DNA from: Flavobacterium davisii | GTDB taxonomy: Bacteria > Bacteroidota > Bacteroidia > Flavobacteriales > Flavobacteriaceae | NCBI RefSeq assembly: GCF_019565505.1 | Contig: NZ_CP067378.1 | Coordinates: 2,480,001-2,544,000 of the forward strand | Direction of reading: 5' to 3' | Length of the DNA stretch: 64,000 bases | In this document: piece after piece, positions 1-7,657 of the stretch | Layout: every line of letters begins with the position of its first letter | Position numbering within the stretch: the first letter of the stretch is position 1 | Program-made: the position numbers and the translations under genes | The notes under the pieces: model-generated | The model's database searches: none | What the model was told of the DNA's origin: nothing | What the model saw: only the letters and a program-made list of their open reading frames with translations

Positions 1-2
1 CA

Positions 3-98
3 GCATCAGAAATGGCAAATTATATTTTTGATTTTGCACTAACAGGCAATAAATATTACAACGGGAAAGTATTACAAGTTTCTTCAACAACACCTTAA
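3..98 (+). CDS. C-terminal end of a short-chain dehydrogenase-like protein (partial)
   Basis: An open frame enters from the left edge and ends with TAA at 96-98, giving 31 residues that finish NGKVLQVSSTTP. The pattern F-A-L-T-G-N-K-Y-Y-N-G-K-x-L-x-V resembles the tail of short-chain dehydrogenase/reductase proteins, in which a small strand follows the last helix. This is only a tail, so the family call rests on pattern memory and the substrate cannot be named. It could instead be another Rossmann-fold protein. Confidence 0.4.
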   Translation, partial: ASEMANYIFDFALTGNKYYNGKVLQVSSTTP

Positions 99-429
99 AA
101 AATAAATTGTAGTATGAAAATAATTCCATTAAAATAGACGTAAAAGGGTTTCTATTATTTGAATAAGATAACAGATTCTTTTAATCCTCTTTACAATAAA
201 AAGGATAAAATGAAAATGAGAGATGCTTAAAAAAACGAATAAAATGAAAAGACAAATTTTGACGATAGATTAAAAAGTACCGATCTGATTAATAAATTTC
301 GAAACTTGTATAAAAGATAAGAACAGTATTAATTGGATAAGGAAAGCATTAAGAAATCAAAGAAAGAATATAAAAGATTTCTATTTTAATATAAAAACGC
401 TTTAAATTTAGAAAACAAAGGGTGATAAA
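99..429. other. Intergenic stretch, nothing recognised
   Basis: This AT-rich stretch lies between the partial SDR gene and the SprT-like gene. All frames carry frequent stops. I see no tRNA, no strong hairpin terminator and no TAnnTTTG box close enough to the next start to call a promoter. Confidence 0.4.
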
Positions 430-1029
430 ATGCAAGATATTCTCTTAAAATACCTTCCAGAAAAAGCCGTTTCTATGTGTTTTGAGTTAATCAAGACAAA
501 TCGCGTACATTTAAAAATTGTAAATGAACGTGTAACTCGTCATGGCGATTATCGAAGAGAAGGAAACGGAAGACATGTCATAACCGTTAATTATTCACAA
601 AATGAATACCGTTTTTTAATTACACTCATTCATGAAATCGCACACTTAGTAGCATTTGAAAAATATGGACGAAATATAAAACCACATGGCGAAGAATGGA
701 AACATACTTTTCAAAGATTGATGATCCCATTTATTCGTCCTGAAATATTTCCATCTACATTATTATCGCTAGTAGCTCGACATTTTCGTAATCCAAAAGC
801 AAGTAGCGATACCGATGCAACCTTAGCTTTAGCACTAAAACAATTTGATCCAGAAAATGATAAACATTATATTTTTGAAATTCCTTTTGGAAGTGTTTTT
901 AGAATTCATAACGGAAGGATTTTTAAAAAAATAGCCCTTCGTACAAAACGTTTTGAATGTTTAGAATTAAGTACAGGAAAAACCTATTTGTTTAATCCCA
1001 ATGCAGAAATAGAGTTGTTACCAAATTAA
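430..1029 (+). CDS. SprT-like zinc metalloprotease domain protein
   Basis: This 199-residue protein carries a zincin motif HEIAH at about residues 68-72, followed by a further His at about 86 in a PHGEEW context. That is the arrangement of SprT/Spartan-like metallopeptidases: two His in HExxH plus a downstream third ligand. Homologues of this length are common in Flavobacteriaceae next to mannose-1-phosphate guanylyltransferase. There is no signal peptide or membrane segment, so a cytoplasmic location is inferred. The physiological substrate is unknown; eukaryotic Spartan acts on DNA-protein crosslinks, but that role is not shown here. The start is ATG at 430. The downstream gene begins about 40 bp after the stop with its own promoter box. 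Confidence 0.8.
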   Translation: MQDILLKYLPEKAVSMCFELIKTNRVHLKIVNERVTRHGDYRREGNGRHVITVNYSQNEYRFLITLIHEIAHLVAFEKYGRNIKPHGEEWKHTFQRLMIPFIRPEIFPSTLLSLVARHFRNPKASSDTDATLALALKQFDPENDKHYIFEIPFGSVFRIHNGRIFKKIALRTKRFECLELSTGKTYLFNPNAEIELLPN

Positions 1030-1041
1030 TTTTAATCTTTG

Positions 1042-1049
1042 TAACTTTG
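1042..1049 (+). promoter_or_regulatory. Bacteroidota -7 promoter box TAACTTTG
   Basis: TAACTTTG matches the Bacteroidota -7 consensus TAnnTTTG. It lies 22 bp before the ATG at 1071. This also argues that an upstream TTG at 1047, which overlaps the box, is not the translation start. Confidence 0.55.
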
Positions 1050-1070
1050 CACTTTGTTACTTTTAAACCT

Positions 1071-2129
1071 ATGAACAAAAATTATTACGCAATTATAATG
1101 GCTGGTGGAGTTGGCTCTCGTTTTTGGCCTGTGTCTACCGTACAGTTTCCTAAACAATTTCATGATATGTTGGGTACTGGAGAAACGCTTATTCAAAAAA
1201 CATTTTCAAGACTTTCACAACTCATACCAAAAGAAAATATTTTAATATTAACAAATGAAAGTTACAATGAGATAGTTTTAGAACAATTACCGGGAGTTAA
1301 ACAGGAACAAGTTGTGTTAGAACCAGCAATGCGCAATACGGCACCTTGTATTTTATACGCTACTCTTAAAATAAAAAAAGCAAATCCCAATGCAGTAGTT
1401 GTGGTGGCACCATCTGATCATTGGATTGAGGATGAAGTACAGTTTTGTGCTAACCTACAACATGCTTTTGATTTTTGTGAACGTGATGAAAATTTAATGA
1501 CTTTAGGTATCTTACCTACATTTCCTAATACAGGTTATGGCTATATTGAGTATGATAAGTTAGATTCAAGACCCATAAAAAAAGTAAAACAATTTAGAGA
1601 AAAACCTGATTATGCAACAGCTCGTAAGTTTATACAAAGTAGAAACTTTTTATGGAATGCAGGAATTTTTGTTTGGAGTGTAAAAAGTGTTTTAAAAGCT
1701 TTTCAAGAATTTCAACCCGCAATGTATGAGCATTTTATAAAAGGGTATGAAATGTATAATACCGAAAAAGAAGCCGCTTTTATTTTAGATAATTATCCAT
1801 TAGCTCAAAATATTTCTGTAGACTATGCTATTTTAGAAAAAGCGCAAAACGTATTTGTATTGCCCGCTACTTTTGATTGGAATGATTTAGGAACCCGGGG
1901 ATCATTATATGATAAATTACCTAAAGATGAACAAGATAATGCAGTAGTAAACGCTACGGTATATTTAGAAAACGCAAATAATAATATTATCCGAACAGAA
2001 GGAAAAAAATTAGTTGTAATAGATGGATTAAAAGATTATATCGTAGTAGATAAAGAAGACGTGCTATTAATATATCCTAAAAATAAGGAACAAGATATAA
2101 AAACGGTAGTAGCCAATTTATCATCATAA
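1071..2129 (+). CDS. manC: Mannose-1-phosphate guanylyltransferase
   Basis: The enzyme makes GDP-mannose from mannose 1-phosphate and GTP, feeding cell-surface glycan synthesis. The product (352 residues from ATG 1071) opens with the nucleotidyltransferase signature IIMAGGVGSRFWP, with a downstream FPKQF. Later motifs typical of the family are VVVAPSDHWI (metal-binding Asp), the phosphomannose-recognition stretch GYGYIEYD, FREKPD and FLWNAGIFVW. It lacks the C-terminal isomerase domain of bifunctional ManC/AlgA proteins, so it is the short monofunctional form. An in-frame TTG 24 bp upstream was not used because it falls within the promoter box. The frame is intact. Confidence 0.9.
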   Translation: MNKNYYAIIMAGGVGSRFWPVSTVQFPKQFHDMLGTGETLIQKTFSRLSQLIPKENILILTNESYNEIVLEQLPGVKQEQVVLEPAMRNTAPCILYATLKIKKANPNAVVVVAPSDHWIEDEVQFCANLQHAFDFCERDENLMTLGILPTFPNTGYGYIEYDKLDSRPIKKVKQFREKPDYATARKFIQSRNFLWNAGIFVWSVKSVLKAFQEFQPAMYEHFIKGYEMYNTEKEAAFILDNYPLAQNISVDYAILEKAQNVFVLPATFDWNDLGTRGSLYDKLPKDEQDNAVVNATVYLENANNNIIRTEGKKLVVIDGLKDYIVVDKEDVLLIYPKNKEQDIKTVVANLSS

Positions 2130-2150
2130 CCCTAAGTATATCAAATATAA

Positions 2151-2272
2151 AAACTGTCTGAAAAAGTATACAATTTGTCATCTATTTATTCTGAAAATAC
2201 TTTTCTTTCCTTTTTAAAAAAAGTAAAAGGATTAAATAAAAATAGGAATAGTATTATTTTTTTAGACAGCTA
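2151..2272. repeat. Small terminal-inverted-repeat element (TCTAAAA family)
   Basis: The left end CTGTCTGAAAAA (from 2154) is mirrored by TTTTTTTAGACAG at 2257-2269, separated by about 90 bp of AT-rich sequence. The ends resemble those at 60340-60403 (ACTGTCTAAG). It is non-coding and lies in the gap after manC. It may fold into a hairpin and serve as a terminator. Confidence 0.5.
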
Positions 2273-2532
2273 CTTTTAAATGCTTTATTCGATAAACCCA
2301 GATTGGGTGCTATTTCCTCCAACTTAATTGCCATTATTTGTTGGATTTAGAGATAAAGTAATTCCTTAAACCACTACTATTATTTCATTGAAATAATAAA
2401 CTCCATTTTTTCCTGAAAAATAATTTACATTCTCTTAAAATGTTGTTATTGAGTTAATATTGAAGTAAATTATTTAAAAATTTAGATAATAATAGATAAT
2501 TTTAAATTAAGAGTTTCCTAATCTATTGCCTA

Positions 2533-2540
2533 TAGTTTTG
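2533..2540 (+). promoter_or_regulatory. -7 promoter box TAGTTTTG
   Basis: This matches TAnnTTTG and lies 16 bp before the ATG at 2556 of the sphingomyelinase gene, giving a short leader. Confidence 0.45.
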
Positions 2541-2555
2541 TTCAAAAATTAAAAG

Positions 2556-3560
2556 ATGAAAAAACTATTACTTCTATTAGGCTTACTGCTTATCGGATCT
2601 TGCTCAGATGAAAATGTTTTGTTATTAGAAAATAACAAAAATTCGACAAAAAGACTAACGGACTCTTCTGAAACCTTTTCAGTCATGAGTTATAATGTTT
2701 ACCAATTACCCAATGTTATGACACAATACAAGAGTAAAGAAAGAGCTATTGAATTACAAAAATATATTTCAAATTTAGGAACAGAAACACCTGATGTGTT
2801 AGTTATAGAAGAAGGATTTAATGCGCGTTTTGGTGATGAATTTCTAGCTAAAGTAAAAACTATTTATCCTTATATGAGTTCTTTGTTAGGACTTTATTGC
2901 ACAAGCGGAAAAGGAACATCCTTATATCCTAATGATTGGGATGGGTATTATGGTGATTGTGGGAATACTTTATTTCATATTAATGGAGGAATTATTATTT
3001 TGAGTAAATATCCTATTTTGAAAAAATATCAAATGATATTCAAAAATAGAATTAATTCGCCAGAAGGCTTAACGAATAGAGGAGTTGCTTATGTTGTTAT
3101 TCAAAAGAATGGAAAAAAATATCATGTAATGGGAACTCATACAGCTTCTGAACAACCTGGTTTTCCTGGTAGATTAACTCGTGAAAAACAATTTAACGAA
3201 ATGAAAACCTTTAAAGAAACGTTTTCGATTCCTCGTACAGAACCTGTTATTTATGCAGGAGATATGAATGTAGAATATACTCTAACGGATGAATATCAAA
3301 AGATGAAAACCATCTTAAATGGGGTAAATAATTACCTTTTTAATCCACTTATAGATAGAGGGACTTATTCTAATCAAAATACAATAGTAAAATACCGGGG
3401 ATTTAAAGATTATAATAATACATTGGACTATATATTACTCGATAAAAATCATAAACTACCCGAATATATAACACCAACAAATCGTTTGATGGCTCAATAT
3501 TTTGGTGGTGATATTTCAGATCATGACCCCGTATATGCAAAATTTGTGTTTACGTATTAA
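2556..3560 (+). CDS. Sphingomyelinase C-like secreted lipoprotein (EEP superfamily)
   Basis: The 334-residue protein belongs to the endonuclease/exonuclease/phosphatase fold and most resembles bacterial sphingomyelin phosphodiesterase (EC 3.1.4.12), which releases phosphocholine from sphingomyelin. A lipoprotein signal LLLIGSCS puts the lipidated Cys at residue 16. Catalytic-site motifs visible are SYNVYQLP near 45, VIEEGFN (metal-binding Glu 85/86), GTHTAS (His about 194), GDMNVEY (Asp 236, Asn 238) and SDHDPVY (catalytic His about 323). Family knowledge suggests hemolytic or membrane-damaging activity, but a different phosphodiester substrate is possible. It is a single transcription unit with its own promoter box, followed by an inverted-repeat element shared with the convergent mla operon. 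Confidence 0.78.
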   Translation: MKKLLLLLGLLLIGSCSDENVLLLENNKNSTKRLTDSSETFSVMSYNVYQLPNVMTQYKSKERAIELQKYISNLGTETPDVLVIEEGFNARFGDEFLAKVKTIYPYMSSLLGLYCTSGKGTSLYPNDWDGYYGDCGNTLFHINGGIIILSKYPILKKYQMIFKNRINSPEGLTNRGVAYVVIQKNGKKYHVMGTHTASEQPGFPGRLTREKQFNEMKTFKETFSIPRTEPVIYAGDMNVEYTLTDEYQKMKTILNGVNNYLFNPLIDRGTYSNQNTIVKYRGFKDYNNTLDYILLDKNHKLPEYITPTNRLMAQYFGGDISDHDPVYAKFVFTY

Positions 3561-3584
3561 TTATTTATGATGTGTGTTTAAAGA

Positions 3585-3751
3585 AAGAAGGTATCCTAAA
3601 AATCAGCAATCTTTTATTTTGTCTCTTTCAATAATCAAAGAAAGAATCTAATTAGAAACAAGCAAATGAAATTACATAAATATGATTCCGATTGTTTTTG
3701 GTTCTATAATTACAGATTAAATGTTGATTCCTTACTTTTGGATACCTTCTT
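3585..3751. repeat. Terminal-inverted-repeat element between convergent genes
   Basis: The left end AAGAAGGTATCCTAAAA (3585-3601) is mirrored by CTTTTGGATACCTTCTT (3735-3751), with 15 of 17 positions matching. The 167 bp element fills nearly the whole gap between the stops of the sphingomyelinase (+) and mlaF-like (-) genes. It has no coding potential. Its left end is very similar to that of the element at 20483-20599. Confidence 0.7.
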
Positions 3752-3758
3752 GTATTTT

Positions 3759-4526
3759 TTACATTTCTTCTTTTAATACAGCTTCTCTAACCTTTTTAAA
3801 TAATTCAGAAGAATAAACAAAATCAGTGACAGCTTCGTTATCCGTTTTAAAAATCTGAGATTTATCTCCTTCCCAAGCCTTCAAACCATTTTTAAGAAAA
3901 ACAATTTTATCGCCTATTTCCATTACGGAGTTCATATCGTGGGTGTTGATAACAGTCGTAATATTATATTCTTTAGTAATTTCCTGAATAAGATTATCTA
4001 TAACAATAGCAGTTTTAGGATCAAGACCTGAGTTAGGTTCATCACAAAAAAGATATTTAGGATTATTTACAATAGCACGAGCAATTGCTACACGTTTTTG
4101 CATACCTCCTGATATTTCACTCGGTTTTTTATGATGCGCATTGATAAGCTTTACCCGATCTATTACAAAATCGACACGTTCCTTGATTTCTTTTTTTGTT
4201 TTATTAGAAAACATTTTAAGAGGAAAACCTATATTTTCTTCTACAGTCATCGAATCAAATAAAGCACTTCCTTGGAAAACCATTCCTATTTCAGTACGTA
4301 AATCACGTCGATCATTATCGCTCATTTCTTCATAGATACGACCGTCAAAAGAAATAGTCCCACTATCTACTTTATGAATTCCTAAAAGGGATTTAAGAAA
4401 TACGGTTTTTCCAGATCCAGATTGACCGATGATTAAGTTTGTTTTACCAGCCTCTAGAGTGGTACTGATTCCTTTTAAGACCATTTGATCACCAAATGAT
4501 TTTTTAATATTGTGGACTTCTATCAT
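3759..4526 (-). CDS. MlaF-like ABC transporter ATP-binding protein
   Basis: This 255-residue ATPase is of the type that powers MCE/Mla phospholipid transport across the envelope. It shows Walker A GQSGSGKT near residue 34, Q-loop VFQGSALF, ABC signature SGGMQKR, Walker B YLFCDEPNSGLDP and the switch His in NTHDMNS. The Gly-Met in the signature (SGGMQKRV) and the EPNSGLDP variant are typical of MlaF-type ATPases. It lies 2 bp downstream of the MlaE-like permease gene on the same strand, forming a two-gene operon. No MCE-domain (MlaD) gene is present in the window, so the partner must be encoded elsewhere. Confidence 0.85.
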   Translation of the reverse strand: MIEVHNIKKSFGDQMVLKGISTTLEAGKTNLIIGQSGSGKTVFLKSLLGIHKVDSGTISFDGRIYEEMSDNDRRDLRTEIGMVFQGSALFDSMTVEENIGFPLKMFSNKTKKEIKERVDFVIDRVKLINAHHKKPSEISGGMQKRVAIARAIVNNPKYLFCDEPNSGLDPKTAIVIDNLIQEITKEYNITTVINTHDMNSVMEIGDKIVFLKNGLKAWEGDKSQIFKTDNEAVTDFVYSSELFKKVREAVLKEEM

Positions 4527-4528
4527 GA

Positions 4529-5278
4529 TTAGTTCGTTAAAAGAAGTTGAGTTAAAATATAATTACATAAGATGATGACTACAGAAGTCCAAACAAATGA
4601 AACGGTACTGGCTTTACCAACTTCAAGAGCTCCGCCTTTCATATAATAACCATGAAAAGAAGGAATAGTAGCAAGTAAAAAAGCAAAAACAAATGTTTTT
4701 ATAAAAGCATATACGACATGAAAAGATATAAATTCAGCTTGCAATCCTGACATAAATTCGTCTGCTGTGGCAAATCCTCCATATACTGCGGCAAGCCATC
4801 CTCCAAATATTCCTAAAAACATACTCAATCCAATAACAAAAGGATATAGTAGTAATGCTATTAATTTGGGGAAAACTAAATAATTTAAAGAGTTAACACC
4901 CATTACTTCTAACGCATCAATTTGTTCTGTAACGCGCATAGTTCCAATACTAGAAGTAATGAAAGAACCCATTTTCCCTGCCATAATAATGGAAATAAAA
5001 GTAGGGGCAAATTCAAGAATTACAGATTGTCTAGTAGCAAAACCAATTAAATATTTAGGGATTAATGGATTGGTAAGGTTTAAAGCTGTTTGAATAGAAA
5101 CTACTCCTCCTACGAAAAAAGAAATAAAGGACACAATTCCTAAAGAATCAAATATTAAATCATCTATTTCTTTAAAAATTAAATTTTCCATAACCGACCA
5201 TTTGGTAGGTTTCTTGAAGATTTCTCGTAGCATTAAGAAGTATCTTCCTATTTGAGATAAATATCTTACTAACATCAT
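4529..5278 (-). CDS. MlaE-like ABC transporter permease
   Basis: The 249-residue inner-membrane protein has five or so hydrophobic segments and the MlaE/YrbE family hallmarks: FFVGGVVSIQTA, the conserved EFAPTFISIIMAGKMGSF stretch with downstream TEQIDALEVMG, and a C-terminal GGALEVGKASTVSFVW. It would form the membrane channel energised by the ATPase encoded 2 bp downstream and is thought to move phospholipids between membranes. The preferred start is ATG at 5278; a second Met follows immediately. No clear -7 box was seen upstream. Confidence 0.87.
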   Translation of the reverse strand: MMLVRYLSQIGRYFLMLREIFKKPTKWSVMENLIFKEIDDLIFDSLGIVSFISFFVGGVVSIQTALNLTNPLIPKYLIGFATRQSVILEFAPTFISIIMAGKMGSFITSSIGTMRVTEQIDALEVMGVNSLNYLVFPKLIALLLYPFVIGLSMFLGIFGGWLAAVYGGFATADEFMSGLQAEFISFHVVYAFIKTFVFAFLLATIPSFHGYYMKGGALEVGKASTVSFVWTSVVIILCNYILTQLLLTN

Positions 5279-5393
5279 AAAGTAGTATTCAGTTTACAGT
5301 TTTTAGAATTTAGTTAAGTAAACGAAAGGGTAAAAATACTATTTTTTAATCATTCTTTTAGAGAACGATACGTAATTACTATTTACTTAATGA

Positions 5394-6242
5394 TTAAAAA
5401 AGTTTTTCTTTCATTTTTTTCCATCTATAAGCTCTTACAAAGTCAGCTTGTTCAGGTGTTACGAGCATTTCCTTTCTTTCTATTTTGGCCTTCCAAAAAC
5501 CTTTAATATAATCAATGAATAATAATGGTTTGCCTTTGCGTATAGCTAATTTAAAAGAAGCGATAGCTGTTATTAAAAAACCATAACCCAATGAGTAAAA
5601 AGCTTCTCCCTGTTTGTAACGTGATGCTTGGTTATAATTAGCTCCTGTAGGTTTTAAATGCTTAACATGCAAAGAAGAATTGGTTATGACTTTCCAATTA
5701 TAAAATTGGCAGAGTAATTCATCTACAGTATCCCAACCCATAGCAGGTCTTAATCCCCCTATTTGTTTAAAAGTTTCTTTTCTATAAGCTTTAAAAGCAC
5801 CGCGAATATGATCCTTATCTGTCAGATTTTCTAAAACCCAATTACCATTTTTTTCGATATAAGCAAAACCACCTGCCATACCTACTTTAGGATCTTCTTT
5901 AAAATGGTTAAGAATTGCTTCAAAATAATTAGAAGGGAAAATCAAATCAGAATCCCCCTTAACCATGATGTCATATTCGTCGTCAAGTGTATTTAAGCCC
6001 GCTTGGAAAGCCTGAATTACTTTACTTCACGGCAAGTGAATAGCATCTGATTTCTTCTCAATTAAAGAAATCCAAGGATGTTTTTGAATGTAAGATGAAA
6101 CAATTTCAGCTGTTCTATCGGTAGAATTATCGTTAACAATTACCGCTTTCTTAGGTAGTACGGTTTGATTAACAAGTGATTCTAAGGTTAAACCTATGAA
6201 CTTTTCCTCGTTATGAGCAGGTATGACAATGTAATATTCCAT
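5394..6242 (-). pseudogene. Family 2 glycosyltransferase interrupted by an in-frame TGA
   Basis: The N-terminal 71 codons (from ATG 6242) encode a GT-A nucleotide-sugar-binding start, YYIVIPAHNEEKFIGLTLESL with VNDNSTDRTAEI. The frame then meets TGA at 6029-6027 and continues in the same frame with SKVIQAFQAGLNTLDDEYDI and the donor-site motif VKGDSDLIFP. Homologues usually read LPGSKV here, so TGA most simply replaces GGA by one substitution. The full product would be about 282 residues, including the acceptor-site WDTVDELLC stretch. This lesion is a substitution, not a homopolymer slip, so true inactivation is more plausible than for other broken genes here. The acceptor glycan is unknown. 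Confidence 0.75.
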
Positions 6243-6363
6243 TTTTTATAAATAGTATGCAAATATCTTTATTTTTGCGCTAAATATGAACAACTTTTTG
6301 GGACTTTTAGTTATAATGTTTTTTATATGAAAACAAAGTATGTTAAGTAATTTTTACTTTGTG

Positions 6364-6371
6364 TAATTTTG
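6364..6371 (+). promoter_or_regulatory. -7 promoter box TAATTTTG
   Basis: TAATTTTG matches TAnnTTTG and sits 33 bp before the TTG at 6404, the likeliest start of the following glycosyltransferase-like gene. Confidence 0.4.
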
Positions 6372-6403
6372 TGATAAACTTTGTATCAAACAGTATTGTA
6401 AAT

Positions 6404-7503
6404 TTGAAAAAGAAAATAGCCTTTATAGAAATGGAAACCCACTCAGCATTGCTAGAGCAGTGGTATTTATTAGTTGCAGAAATGCCCCGTGTAAATTTTC
6501 ATTTTTTTGTCAGTCAAAAAGTTTTTGATAAACTAAGTGCTATTCCAAGGCAATATTTAACGATTATTAATTCTGTTTCTAAAACAGATTTTTCTAATTA
6601 TGACGGCGTCGTGGTTAATACCATACATCGAAATTATGATGACTACAAAACACTTTTTGAAAAAAAATCCGTTTTATGTCTAATCCATAACCTTAATTTT
6701 AGTCTTTTTTTTAAGAAAATATCCTGGCTAAATATCTTTAAAGAGAAGGAAAAAGGAGCTTACTTTTTAAAATTGTATTGTAAAGAAAAAGTGGCATCTA
6801 AAAGAAAAGTAATTGTTAAAGCGAGTAAACTAGGCGTGATTGCTAGTTCAGTCTTAAAAAACATAGAAAAACAAAGCGTATTTTTAGATAAAATAGAACT
6901 AATTCAGATGAATTATTGCAATCAATTTGAAATTCCAAAAGAGGATGTCATTCAAATTGTCATGCCCGTGTAATGTGTCTAATAAACGTAAAGATGTGGA
7001 TATGGTTTTTAGCGTAATTCAAAAACTAAAACCCCAAACCAAGCTACATTTTATTTTTTTAGGAAAACCTGAAAATAAAATGGTTTTAAAACAATTAGAG
7101 TCTTTAAAAAGAATTCCGATGACAATATTTCAATAACACATTATCATCAATTTATTCCTTGGGAAGAGTATAGCCAAGTTATTTCAAAAGCACATTTATT
7201 ACTTTGTCCTATTAAGGAAGCGACCTCTTTTTATTGGGTTGATGAAATATACGGAGAAACCAAAGTAAGCGGGGCTGAAGCGGATTGTATTTATAATGGA
7301 AAAATAGGCGTATTTCCAGAAAGTTATCCTAAAATGGATTGGATAAATTTGCTTTACAAAAGTGAATCAGAACTGCTAGAATTGCTGCAAAATCTAACAT
7401 TGGATAAGTTGCATTTAGCTTACCATGAATTAGAAAAAATAGTCATTCGATACAAAAAGAACACGTTGTTCAAGATCTTGAAGGGATTTTGTTGAATTTG
7501 TAA
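6404..7503 (+). pseudogene. Glycosyltransferase-like protein with three frameshifts
   Basis: Joining frames gives a protein of about 365 residues starting KKKIAFIEMETHSALLEQWY. Its C-terminal half (KLHFIFLGKPENK, later HLLLCPIKEATSFYWVDEIYGETKVSGA) looks like a GT-B fold glycosyltransferase with a donor-binding region. The breaks are one extra base near 6964-6970, one A missing in the A5 run at 7106-7110, and one A missing in the A6 run at 7434-7439. After the last correction the frame ends with EHVVQDLEGILLNL at TAA 7501-7503. TTG at 6404 is the preferred start; an in-frame TTG at 6359 precedes the promoter box. It lies divergent to the other broken glycosyltransferase. Family assignment is moderate; no activity can be inferred. 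Confidence 0.55.
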
Positions 7504-7554
7504 GAGATAATGAAATGCTTGAAGAGTGTGATTCAAATCCTTTAAAAATAAATA

Positions 7555-7589
7555 GAGTAAATCACATAATATGGTAATGTGATTTACTC
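7555..7589. terminator. Perfect 13-bp hairpin between convergent genes
   Basis: GAGTAAATCACAT (7555-7567) pairs perfectly with ATGTGATTTACTC (7577-7589) around a 9-nt loop. It lies between the ends of the glycosyltransferase-like gene (+) and alaS (-). No long U-tract follows, so a bidirectional terminator is plausible but not certain. The AAATCAC/GTGATTT core recurs at 46228-46262 and, in part, near 43056. Confidence 0.5.
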
Positions 7590-7657
7590 CATTGTTATCG
7601 GAACAACAACAAACCCAATGTTAAATCAGAACGTTTAAAATGGATGCCGTTTGCTGA

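Larger units (their letters stand above)
2130..2555. other. Intergenic region holding a TIR element and the sphingomyelinase promoter
   Basis: No gene is seen in these 426 bp. They contain the inverted-repeat element listed at 2151-2272, a short AACCCAGATT match at 2295-2304 to the ends of the second repeat family, and a promoter box at 2533-2540. The rest is AT-rich and unexplained. Confidence 0.5.

Noticed and set aside
6027..6029. TGA read as selenocysteine in the glycosyltransferase
   Set aside because: No SECIS-like hairpin is apparent, homologues have Gly at this place, and there is no reason for Sec in this family.
6286..6330. A 14-codon frame (MNNFLGLLVIMFFI) after a TATTTTTG box at 6270-6277
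   Set aside because: Short hydrophobic frames are common in AT-rich DNA and nothing else supports it. The box could be a promoter, but its target is unclear.
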